This document shows positions 1 to 7,901 of a DNA stretch of 26,986 bases, piece after piece; positions within the stretch are counted from its first letter, which is position 1; each line of letters starts with the position of its first letter. The position numbers were made by a program, and so were the translations under genes. Source of the DNA: Rhodanobacter sp. (GTDB taxonomy: Bacteria > Pseudomonadota > Gammaproteobacteria > Xanthomonadales > Rhodanobacteraceae); NCBI GenBank assembly GCA_026193555.1, contig JAPHUU010000111.1:1-26986 (forward strand). The letters are read 5' to 3'. The notes below the pieces were generated by a model that saw only the letters and a list, made by a program, of their open reading frames with translations, did no database searches and was not told the DNA's origin.

Positions 1-840
1 CCCGGGGTAGTAGACCCTGGCTACCGACGGATGGTTGTCCAGACGGCTGGCGATGCGATCGGCATTCTCCTGATGCTGTCGCAACCGGACCGACAGGGTT
101 CGCAGCCCGCGCAGGGTGAGGTAACTGTCGAACGGCGCGCCGGTGAGGCCGTTGCAGTTGGCCCACCACTTCAGCTGCTCGAATACGGCGGCCTCGCGTG
201 CCACTACCGCGCCACCAACCACGTCGCTGTGGCCGTTGATGTACTTGGTGGTGGAGTGCACCACCACGTCCGCGCCCAGCAGCAGCGGCTGCTGCAGCGC
301 CGGCGACAGGAAGGTGTTGTCGACCACCACCAGCGCGCCCGCGGCATGCGCGGCCTGTGCCACGTGGCGGACGTCGGTGATCCGCAGCAGCGGGTTGGAC
401 GGCGTCTCGACCCAGACCAGCGCCGGCTTGCCTGCCAGGCCGGCGGCCAGCGCCACGCTGTCGGTGAGGTCGACGAAGTCGATGCTGAAGCGCCCCTTCT
501 TCGCCCACGCATCGAGCAGGCGCCAGGTGCCGCCGTAACAATCATGTGCCGCAAGCACCCTGCCACCGGCCGGCACCAGCTCAAGCACCAGCGCCACCGC
601 CGACATGCCGCTGGAGGTCACCACCGCGCCGGCACCCTGCTCCAGTTCGGCCAGCGCGTTGCCGAGCAGGTCGCGCGTCGGGTTGCCGCTGCGCGAGTAG
701 TCGTAGGCGCGCTTGGCGCCGAGGCCCTCGAAGCTGTAGTTGCTCGACAGGTGAAGCGGCGGCACTACCGCGCCGTGCTGGGTGTCGCTTTCGATGCCGG
801 CGCGTACGGCGCGGGTACAGGGGGCGGGGGTGTCGCTCAT
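1..840 (-). CDS. metB: Cystathionine gamma-synthase / O-succinylhomoserine (thiol)-lyase, C-terminus beyond window
   Basis: PLP-dependent Cys/Met-metabolism enzyme that joins an activated homoserine with cysteine (or sulfide) in methionine synthesis; cytoplasmic. The 280 codons read without a stop to the window edge; the family is about 390 residues, so roughly the last quarter is missing. Visible landmarks: YSRSGNPTRD (residues 48-57), the PLP-phosphate turn SSGMSA (76-81), VETPSNPL (144-151), the PLP-contacting Asp in VVDNTF (171-176), and the Schiff-base lysine K199 in HSTTKYINGHSD. The ATG at 840 has GGAG about 8 nt upstream. It lies 88 nt after metX on the same strand and should share its riboswitch-controlled transcript, although an extragenic palindrome lies between them. 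The sequence does not separate cystathionine gamma-synthase from the direct sulfhydrylase (MetZ) or cystathionine lyase; the metX neighbour favours the first two. Confidence 0.9.
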   Translation of the reverse strand, partial: MSDTPAPCTRAVRAGIESDTQHGAVVPPLHLSSNYSFEGLGAKRAYDYSRSGNPTRDLLGNALAELEQGAGAVVTSSGMSAVALVLELVPAGGRVLAAHDCYGGTWRLLDAWAKKGRFSIDFVDLTDSVALAAGLAGKPALVWVETPSNPLLRITDVRHVAQAAHAAGALVVVDNTFLSPALQQPLLLGADVVVHSTTKYINGHSDVVGGAVVAREAAVFEQLKWWANCNGLTGAPFDSYLTLRGLRTLSVRLRQHQENADRIASRLDNHPSVARVYYPG

Positions 841-873
841 GTGTGTCTCCAGGTCTCTCGTCAATCCGTAGTT

Positions 874-932
874 GTAGGAGCGCACCCTGTGCGCAATGCT
901 CCCAGGAGCTCGCGCACAGGGTGCGCTCCTAC
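874..932. repeat. REP-like extragenic palindrome between metX and metB
   Basis: A perfect 21-bp inverted repeat (arms 874-894 and 912-932) with a 17-nt loop. The outer end reads GTAGGAGCGCACC, which resembles the widespread repetitive extragenic palindromes of pseudomonads and xanthomonads. The right arm contains the metX stop codon (TAG on the minus strand, 929-931). As RNA it would form a very stable hairpin without a T tract, so a processing or 3'-stabilising element fits better than an intrinsic terminator. Repetition elsewhere in the genome cannot be seen in this window. Confidence 0.75.
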
Positions 933-1981
933 AGGGCGAGCGCAGCGCGGAACAGCGGCGCCAGCAGTTCGGGTTCTTTCAGGAACGCATCGTGACCGTA
1001 GGGGGACTCGACCACTTCCAGCGTGGACGGACCCTGCAACCGGCGTTGCAGCTCGCACAGGTCAGCCAGCGGCACCAGCCGGTCCGACGGAAAGCCGATC
1101 AGCGTGGTGGGTGTCGGCACCTGCTCCGGCGCCACATCGTGCAGGTCGATCGACTCCGACAAGCCGAGGAAGCGCTCCGCATCGAAGCGCTCGACGAAGC
1201 GGCGACCGGCGTTCTGCAGATAGCCCTCGACCGGCAGCTGGAAGCGCTCGTCGCGCCACTGCGGCTCGCCGGCAAAGCGCCGCGCGAATTCGCTGCTGCC
1301 GCAATAGGTGGTCATCGCCAGCTGGCGTGCCAGCGACAGCGCCTGCTCGATCTGACCGGTGGACTGGCCCAGCCGCACGATGCCGCGCTGCACGCTGCGC
1401 TGCGCACTGGCCAGCGGATGTGGCCGGTGCGCGCCGGCCAGCAGCAGCAACCGTTCGACCCGACGTGGATGGCGTGCGGCAAATGCCAGCCCCACCATCG
1501 CGCCGTACGAGGAGCCGACGAAAGCGTGCACCCGCGGGATATGCAGCGCCTGCAGCACCGCGGCCAGCGCATCGGCCTGATCCTCACTGGAGACCGAGCC
1601 GGCACCCAGTTCCGCCGGAGTCAGCCAGTCGATGGCCAACACCCGCCAGCGCGCCAGGTCGATCGCCGCGCCGGCGCCGACCAGCGACTGCCACCAGCCG
1701 GGAGCGGCATCGCCCTCCAGCGCGGTAACGTCACGGTCGGCAGAGATGCCACCCTGCACCACCAGGGTCGGCGCATCCGCGGCACCGCACCACAGGTAGC
1801 GCACATCGACCGTGCGTGGACCGTCGGCATATTTCGGCTGGAACGCCACCTGCCGCGTGCCGCGCTGGGTGGTCAGGTCGGTGCGGACATGCGCGGGCGC
1901 CGCGACGGCGACGTCGACAAATGCGGACCCGGCTTCGGAATGGCTGGCTTCGGCGGGACTGGATTCGGCTAGACAGGTCAT
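929..1981 (-). CDS. metX: Homoserine O-acyltransferase, MetX-type (probably O-succinyltransferase)
   Basis: Alpha/beta-hydrolase-fold acyltransferase that activates homoserine for methionine synthesis. The 350-residue product has the nucleophile elbow GSSYG with S158, the acid D300 in GFPSD and the base H330 in YGHDAFLKE: a full Ser-Asp-His triad. MetX-type enzymes of this lineage are reported to use succinyl-CoA; the acyl donor is inferred here. The reading frame is open up to a Met codon at 2236, but that start would place the promoter, the riboswitch and a sequestering hairpin inside the coding region. The ATG at 1981 has a GGAG (1992-1989) with a 7-nt spacer, so I choose it. The stop codon lies in the REP-like palindrome. 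The gene is first in the metX-metB operon and is controlled by the SAM-I riboswitch. Confidence 0.92.
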   Translation of the reverse strand: MTCLAESSPAEASHSEAGSAFVDVAVAAPAHVRTDLTTQRGTRQVAFQPKYADGPRTVDVRYLWCGAADAPTLVVQGGISADRDVTALEGDAAPGWWQSLVGAGAAIDLARWRVLAIDWLTPAELGAGSVSSEDQADALAAVLQALHIPRVHAFVGSSYGAMVGLAFAARHPRRVERLLLLAGAHRPHPLASAQRSVQRGIVRLGQSTGQIEQALSLARQLAMTTYCGSSEFARRFAGEPQWRDERFQLPVEGYLQNAGRRFVERFDAERFLGLSESIDLHDVAPEQVPTPTTLIGFPSDRLVPLADLCELQRRLQGPSTLEVVESPYGHDAFLKEPELLAPLFRAALAL

Positions 1982-1987
1982 CAACGT

Positions 1988-2022
1988 TCTCCGGTAGGCA
2001 TCGCCCTGCGAACTACCGGAAA
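1988..2022 (-). promoter_or_regulatory. Hairpin sequestering the metX Shine-Dalgarno (riboswitch expression platform)
   Basis: On the minus strand TTTCCGGTAG (2022-2013) pairs with CTACCGGAGA (1997-1988), a 10-bp stem with one G-U pair and a 15-nt loop. The GGAG ribosome-binding site of metX lies inside the 3' arm. There is no T tract after the stem, so the likely output is translational: the stem blocks ribosome entry when SAM is bound. The competing anti-sequestering structure was not resolved by eye. Confidence 0.7.
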
Positions 2023-2070
2023 GGTCGCCATGCCCCGCATCGACAGCCACGGGCTGCAAGACGGATGACG

Positions 2071-2184
2071 CCCATCTGCCGGTCGGCGCCATGGGGCGCC
2101 TCCGCAGGAGTTGGCACCGTCGCGGAAACGCTCCGCAGGTTGCCCCGGCTTCAATGGGCCTGTCCCTCAGCCGGTCTCGATGAG
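2071..2184 (-). ncRNA. SAM-I (S-box) riboswitch upstream of metX
   Basis: The minus strand shows the S-box core in order: the P1 5' strand CTCATC (2184-2179), CCGGCTGAGGGAC, GGCCCATTGAAGCCGG, GGCAACC, then GGTGCCAACTCC, and the P1 3' strand GATGGG (2076-2071). P2 is closed by CCGGCT/AGCCGG, P3 by GCGGA/TCCGC, and P4 by TGCGG...CC-GCA with an inner GGCGCC/GGCGCC stem. This class binds S-adenosylmethionine and turns off methionine genes. It begins about 2 nt after the predicted transcription start and is followed by the SD-sequestering hairpin before metX. Confidence 0.93.
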
Positions 2185-2192
2185 TGGAGCGG

Positions 2193-2221
2193 ATATTGGA
2201 CGCTTGTTTTTGTCTTGTCAA
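2193..2221 (-). promoter_or_regulatory. Sigma-70 promoter of metX-metB
   Basis: The minus strand has a perfect -35 TTGACA (2221-2216), a 17-bp spacer and -10 CAATAT (2198-2193). The expected start near 2186 puts the riboswitch at the very 5' end of the transcript. Confidence 0.8.
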
Positions 2222-2222
2222 T

Positions 2223-2246
2223 AGACGTCTAAACATCTAGACGTAT
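2223..2246. promoter_or_regulatory. Tandem MetJ-like met boxes upstream of the metX -35
   Basis: Three head-to-tail octamers: AGACGTCT (8/8 to the MetJ met-box consensus), AAACATCT (6/8) and AGACGTAT (7/8), on a strict 8-bp register. MetJ is the SAM-dependent ribbon-helix-helix repressor of methionine genes in several gammaproteobacteria and binds at least two adjacent boxes. The array sits directly against the -35 hexamer. No metJ gene lies in this window, so the assignment rests on the site alone. Confidence 0.55.
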
Positions 2247-2254
2247 ATACTTTC

Positions 2255-2450
2255 AAACGATACCAATGGCACATGGCGGCATGGCGGCAGGGCAGCGGAA
2301 CCACGCTGGAACAAGCGCCGCCCCGCTCGCAGCCCGCTCGGCGACGGCGGGCGCCGCGGAACCAGCCGGCGCGCGCACTCCCCCGCTCGCAGAAAAAAAG
2401 CGCCCCCCCCCCTATCCCTTGTGCGGCCGCCACCTGCTAACGTACCGCCC
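2255..2450. other. Divergent intergenic region with A7 and C10 homopolymer tracts
   Basis: This stretch separates metX from the dioxygenase gene and holds no convincing ORF. It carries an A7 run (2393-2399) and a C10 run (2403-2412) 39-48 nt upstream of the dioxygenase ATG. A possible -10 TAACGT (2438-2443) lies exactly 7 nt before that ATG; the matching -35 position (2415-2420) is poor. The homopolymers are the most notable feature. Confidence 0.5.
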
Positions 2451-3185
2451 ATGAGCCCGCTGACCGACGAGACGTCCGCGCTGCACGCCAGGGTAAGGCG
2501 CGATGGCTTTGCCTTCGTCACTGCCGAGGTGATGCGTGGCGTGCTGGGCTCGTCGGAGCTGAGCGACTGGGCCGCCTTTGCCGCCAGCTGGAACGACCTG
2601 GCGCCGGACACCTACCTGGCGGCCAGTGGCCGTCATCGGCGGCGACGGCACGCCACGTTTGCGGCCGAGATTGGCGGCGAAATCCAGCGTCAGCCTCATC
2701 GCGCCCACTTCCAGAGCCTCGCCCACAACCCGCTGCAGGGCGATATCCAGCGCTGGTTTGCACCGATCCGGCCGCTGCTCGCCAACGGCCCCAGCATGCG
2801 TCGCATCCTCGATGTCAGCCGCAACCTGTTTGAGCCGATGGCGCCGCAGACCCGCCACTGGCACATCGAGGCGCACCAGTTCCGCATCGAGGCCCGCGCT
2901 GGTGAGCCCGGCGAGCCGACGCCGGAGGGCACCCACCGCGACGGTGTCGACTTCGTGCTGGTGCTGCTGATCGACCGTGACAACATCGAGAGCGGCACCA
3001 CCACCATCCATGCCGACGGCGCCCTGCTGGGCAGCTTCACCCTCACCCATGCGCTGGATGCCGCCCTGGTCGACGATGCCAGGGTCAGCCACGGCGTTAC
3101 CGCGGTGACTGCGTTCGACCCGAGCAAGCCGGCCCATCGTGATGTGCTGGTGATCACGTTCCGCGACGCACAGCGCGCCGGCTGA
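2451..3185 (+). CDS. 2OG-Fe(II) dioxygenase family protein (putative amino-acid hydroxylase)
   Basis: A 244-residue protein of the family containing bacterial free-amino-acid dioxygenases such as isoleucine 4-hydroxylase. Such enzymes use Fe(II), O2 and 2-oxoglutarate to hydroxylate a free L-amino acid or oxidise methionine. Probable iron ligands are H162 and D164 in THRDGVDF and the distal H214 in VSHGVTAV; R230 or R238 may bind 2-oxoglutarate. Length is close to the roughly 240 residues usual for the family. I chose ATG 2451 over the upstream in-frame start at 2421 because similarity-like sequence begins there. No Shine-Dalgarno precedes it and a weak -10 lies 7 nt upstream, so the mRNA may be leaderless. 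It is divergent from metX. The substrate is unknown. Confidence 0.75.
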   Translation: MSPLTDETSALHARVRRDGFAFVTAEVMRGVLGSSELSDWAAFAASWNDLAPDTYLAASGRHRRRRHATFAAEIGGEIQRQPHRAHFQSLAHNPLQGDIQRWFAPIRPLLANGPSMRRILDVSRNLFEPMAPQTRHWHIEAHQFRIEARAGEPGEPTPEGTHRDGVDFVLVLLIDRDNIESGTTTIHADGALLGSFTLTHALDAALVDDARVSHGVTAVTAFDPSKPAHRDVLVITFRDAQRAG

Positions 3186-3295
3186 AGGGTTTCGATAGGC
3201 AGTCGCCATCGGATTGCAGTGGAACGGGACGGCTGCAACACTGGCGCCCGAACCTTCTCCGCCGCACCCTTCAACGGCCACTTCCAGGGAACCTC

Positions 3296-3652
3296 ATGAC
3301 CCTCGCTGCCAACCTCGTGATCGCGCTGATCGCCCTGCTGCACCTTTGGTTTCTGATTCTGGAGATGTTCCTGTGGAACAAGCCCTCGGGACGACGCGCG
3401 TTCGGACTCAGCGCCGAATTCGCCGCCCAGTCGAAGACGCTGGCCGCCAACCAGGGCCTCTACAACGGCTTCCTCGCCGCCGGATTGGTGTGGGGCCTGA
3501 GCCTGGGCAGCAACGGTCTTGCCGTGAAGCTGTTCTTCCTCGGCTGCATACTGGTGGCCGGGATCTTCGGCGGCCTGACGGCAACCCGGAAGGTCCTGTG
3601 GATCCAGGCCTTGCCCGCGGCGATCGGCTTGACCCTCTCGCTGCTGTCCTGA
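3296..3652 (+). CDS. DUF1304 family small membrane protein
   Basis: A 118-residue inner-membrane protein with four hydrophobic segments: about residues 4-26 (ending LEMFLWNKPSGRRAFG, typical of the family), 50-68, 74-92 and 97-117. The Q-x(6)-NQGLYNGFLA stretch is also characteristic of DUF1304. AGGGA precedes the ATG by a short spacer. It follows the dioxygenase by 110 nt and precedes the M24 peptidase by 28 nt on the same strand, so the last two could share a transcript. The family function is not established. Confidence 0.85.
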   Translation: MTLAANLVIALIALLHLWFLILEMFLWNKPSGRRAFGLSAEFAAQSKTLAANQGLYNGFLAAGLVWGLSLGSNGLAVKLFFLGCILVAGIFGGLTATRKVLWIQALPAAIGLTLSLLS

Positions 3653-3680
3653 CTGGCTCGTTGGACGCAGGCACAGCCGC

Positions 3681-4367
3681 ATGCCCGGCAAGTTGAACCT
3701 CTCGGCACGCGAGGCCGTCGGCAAACGTTTCGATCCGGCGCTGATGCAGCGGGCCCGCGAACGCAGCTGGGCCGCCTTGCATGGCATCCGTGAACGCATG
3801 CATCCGGGCATCAGCGAGGAGCAGGCGAAAACCGCGGCAGCGCAGGTGTTTGCCGCACTCGGCATGCAGCGACTGTGGCACCCGCCGATCATCCGCATCG
3901 GCGCGAATACCACCAAGACCTACCGGCAGCGCTCCGACCCCGGCGTGACGCTGGCGGAAAACGACAGCTACTTCATCGATCTTGGCCTGGTATTCGACGG
4001 TCACGAGGGCGACGTCGGCGACACCTTCGTGGTCGGCCACGCGCCGGAACGACAAGCCTGCGCCGATGCGGCGCGCGCCCTGTTCCAGGAAGTCGCTGCG
4101 GCATGGCGCGTGCACGGCCTCAGCGGCCAGGCGCTGTACGCGTTCGCCGGCGAGCGCGCGCAGGCGATGGGCTGGCGGCTGAATCACGCGATCAAGGGGC
4201 ACCGGGTCAGCGACTTCCCGCACACGATCCACAAGGGCGGCGACCTTGGCGAGCTGGACACCACGCCCGCGAGCGGCCTGTGGATCCTGGAGATCCAGAT
4301 CGCCCATCCGACCGAGCCGTTCGGGGCATTTCACGAGGACTTGCTGACTGGCGACCCCACCGACTGA
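3681..4367 (+). CDS. M24 family metallopeptidase (aminopeptidase P / creatinase fold)
   Basis: A 228-residue cytoplasmic protein with a single pita-bread domain, without the N-terminal domain of prolidase or aminopeptidase P. Candidate dimetal ligands are in place: D100 (FIDLG) and D111 (GDVGDTF), a His in SDFPHTIHKGG, a Glu in WILEIQI and a Glu in FHEDLL. The spacing resembles methionine aminopeptidase, but the surrounding sequence is that of the uncharacterised M24 branch rather than Map. Peptide hydrolysis from the N-terminus is expected; the substrate is unknown. No signal peptide. Confidence 0.8.
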   Translation: MPGKLNLSAREAVGKRFDPALMQRARERSWAALHGIRERMHPGISEEQAKTAAAQVFAALGMQRLWHPPIIRIGANTTKTYRQRSDPGVTLAENDSYFIDLGLVFDGHEGDVGDTFVVGHAPERQACADAARALFQEVAAAWRVHGLSGQALYAFAGERAQAMGWRLNHAIKGHRVSDFPHTIHKGGDLGELDTTPASGLWILEIQIAHPTEPFGAFHEDLLTGDPTD

Positions 4368-4617
4368 GCCGCGCATCACGTCGAGGGTGACGCAACCGGG
4401 CCATCCGGGGCTCAGGGCGGGCACTGACCCGGGCCCGATGAAGCGATCTGCCGGCGCCCGGCGCGATAGCGCCCGGGAACCTACCCCCATTGATCCGACG
4501 CCACATACCGAATACGAAGCGGCGGATTCCTGCCGCACAACCATGGCCCACGGCCCGCGGCAGCTCCCGCCGTTGGTGGCCCGCTGCTGGATTGTGCAAG
4601 TGCAACAGCCATTTACA
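4368..4617. other. Intergenic stretch without a supported gene
   Basis: Short open frames here lack ribosome-binding sites and recognisable protein sequence. A GC-rich hairpin around 4457-4476 (CCCGGCGC, loop GATA, GCG-CCCGGG with a bulge) could mark the end of the M24 peptidase transcript but has no T tract. The region leads into the palindrome and sigma-54 promoter of the next gene. Confidence 0.5.
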
Positions 4618-4638
4618 GTGGACAACCCACTTGTCCAC
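4618..4638. promoter_or_regulatory. 21-bp palindrome upstream of the sigma-54 promoter
   Basis: Perfect 8-bp arms GTGGACAA (4618-4625) and TTGTCCAC (4631-4638) around a 5-bp centre. It ends about 20 bp upstream of the -24 GG. Its symmetry and size suit a dimeric DNA-binding protein. It is nearer than typical sigma-54 enhancer sites, so it could be an activator site or a blocking operator. Confidence 0.5.
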
Positions 4639-4654
4639 CCCGTTGCATCGGGAC

Positions 4655-4672
4655 TTGGCATCCCTCTTGCTT
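4655..4672 (+). promoter_or_regulatory. Sigma-54 (RpoN) -24/-12 promoter
   Basis: The sequence TTGGCATCCCTCTTGCTT contains GG (4657-4658) and GC (4669-4670) separated by exactly 10 bp. It agrees with the RpoN consensus TTGGCAC-N5-TTGCT at nearly every conserved base. Transcription would start near 4682, giving a leader of about 80 nt to the next gene. Confidence 0.7.
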
Positions 4673-4761
4673 GAATCTGCAATGACCAAACAGCGAAAGC
4701 TGGCGCTCCAGCCGGCCCATGTCGTCGCGCCATCCGGCGCTTGCTGCAGGAGGGTACGCAC

Positions 4762-5235
4762 ATGTTGGCAATGACCGAAATTCCGAGCAGGATCGAAGAT
4801 CGTTTCGCATCGACGTTGAGGGCATTTCTCGAGCACAGTCTCGCCATCGCCAACGGCATCGCCGAAGGCGAGACCTTCACCTGGTTTCTCGCCACCGAAT
4901 ACCAGTGGGAAATGGAAATGGCCGGCGAATGGCTGATCGGATCGCCGGCAAGCCGACTCTCCGACAGCCAGAAGGCCATCCTGCGGAACTTCCTCGCGTC
5001 CATGCCCGAGGTACGGGAAGCGATCACCTCCGGCCGAAGGATTGCCGCGGCGCAAGCCAACAAGTCGACATCGCCGCAATGGGTCGACTGGCTGGAGATC
5101 TCCTCGCTGCCGGAGTGGAACAGTTTTACCGTACGCACCGCCATGCTGCTGAGCCAGTTGGGCCGACCGGCGCGAAATGACGCTGAATTCGCCGCCGGAC
5201 CACGACCTGTCGCACCGACTGCAGCCGGCGCCTGA
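4762..5235 (+). CDS. Hypothetical protein behind a sigma-54 promoter
   Basis: A 157-residue acidic, mostly helical soluble protein that I do not recognise. The ATG at 4762 is preceded by a perfect AGGAGG (4748-4753) with an 8-nt spacer, the best Shine-Dalgarno I saw in the window, which argues that it is real and well translated. Tryptophans recur (W41, W49, W57, W107, W110, W119), and the last 20 residues are rich in Ala and Pro and probably disordered. There is no signal peptide or membrane segment. The sigma-54 promoter and palindrome upstream suggest a conditional role such as motility, pili, nitrogen or surface functions, but nothing in the protein confirms this. Confidence 0.75.
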   Translation: MLAMTEIPSRIEDRFASTLRAFLEHSLAIANGIAEGETFTWFLATEYQWEMEMAGEWLIGSPASRLSDSQKAILRNFLASMPEVREAITSGRRIAAAQANKSTSPQWVDWLEISSLPEWNSFTVRTAMLLSQLGRPARNDAEFAAGPRPVAPTAAGA

Positions 5236-5426
5236 TCGCCGCCGCAACAGGCCGCGCCGCGGTGCCCGCCGCCCCCGATCACCGCTGACGGGCCGCACGC
5301 CAATAGCTGAAATACCGCCAATCCGGGCGGTTCCGGCATACTCGAGGACCCACATTCGGAATGTGCAACGGAGTATCCCCGGAGGCCACCGGAGCCCGCT
5401 ATCGCGGCATTGCCCGCCATACCCGC
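5236..5426. other. Intergenic region upstream of fusA2 with nested palindromes
   Basis: There is no supported gene between 5236 and 5575. A small hairpin, ACCGCC (5314-5319) with GGCGGT (5326-5331), could end the preceding transcript. Further on is a perfect 15-bp palindrome, CACATTC-G-GAATGTG (5351-5365), nested inside ATACTC (5338-5343) / GAGTAT (5371-5376). This pair of symmetries lies about 50-90 bp upstream of the fusA2 -10 element and may be a regulatory site. Confidence 0.4.
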
Positions 5427-5432
5427 TATAAT
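5427..5432 (+). promoter_or_regulatory. -10 element of the fusA2 promoter
   Basis: A perfect TATAAT preceded by CCGC and followed by GCTGG. No good -35 hexamer is found at 16-18 bp. The leader to the fusA2 start would be about 137 nt and contains no obvious small gene. Confidence 0.5.
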
Positions 5433-5575
5433 GCTGGGTTTGGCACGTCCGCACTTTGCCGGTCTGGCTCGGGCGCAACCCGCTTCAAGCCCGCAAACAT
5501 TGAAAGAATCCGGCAGGACAGCGTGTGAGCTGCCCCGCTTGCGCTTACCTCTAACGACCTTACGGAATCCAGACA

Positions 5576-7705
<2,130 letters not shown>

Positions 7706-7752
7706 GCCTTCGCTTTCGACATGACGTCGGCCTCGCGGCCAGCGCCTGAATG

Positions 7753-7786
7753 AAAGGCCCGGGGAGCGATCCCCGGGCCTTTTTTT
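7753..7786 (+). terminator. Rho-independent terminator of fusA2
   Basis: A 12-bp stem, AAAGGCCCGGGG / CCCCGGGCCTTT, with a 6-nt loop (AGCGAT), continuing into a run of seven to eight T. It ends 48-81 nt after the fusA2 stop. Confidence 0.93.
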
Positions 7787-7901
7787 GCGTATCCATGCAT
7801 GCGCGGCAGCCGGTATCGGCGCAGTTGCACCGACATATACAAGCGCGCGAGCTGCCGGGCATACTCGGGCCTCGGTCATGAACTGCACTGGGAAATCTCG
7901 A

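Noticed and set aside
31..1728. 565-codon plus-strand frame across metB and metX
   Set aside because: It spans two clear minus-strand genes and the REP-like palindrome between them; the composition is that of antisense shadow sequence.
1982..2236. N-terminal extension of MetX
   Set aside because: The 85 extra codons are the riboswitch, its expression platform and leader; the extended peptide is Arg-rich and unlike any MetX N-terminus.
5314..5331. Hairpin ACCGCC/GGCGGT as a terminator
   Set aside because: Only 6 bp with no T tract on either strand; noted as a weak structure only.
3408..5420. 670-codon minus-strand frame opposite the DUF1304, M24 and sigma-54-driven genes
   Set aside because: Three plus-strand genes with motifs or a strong ribosome-binding site occupy this stretch; the frame has no domain signature.
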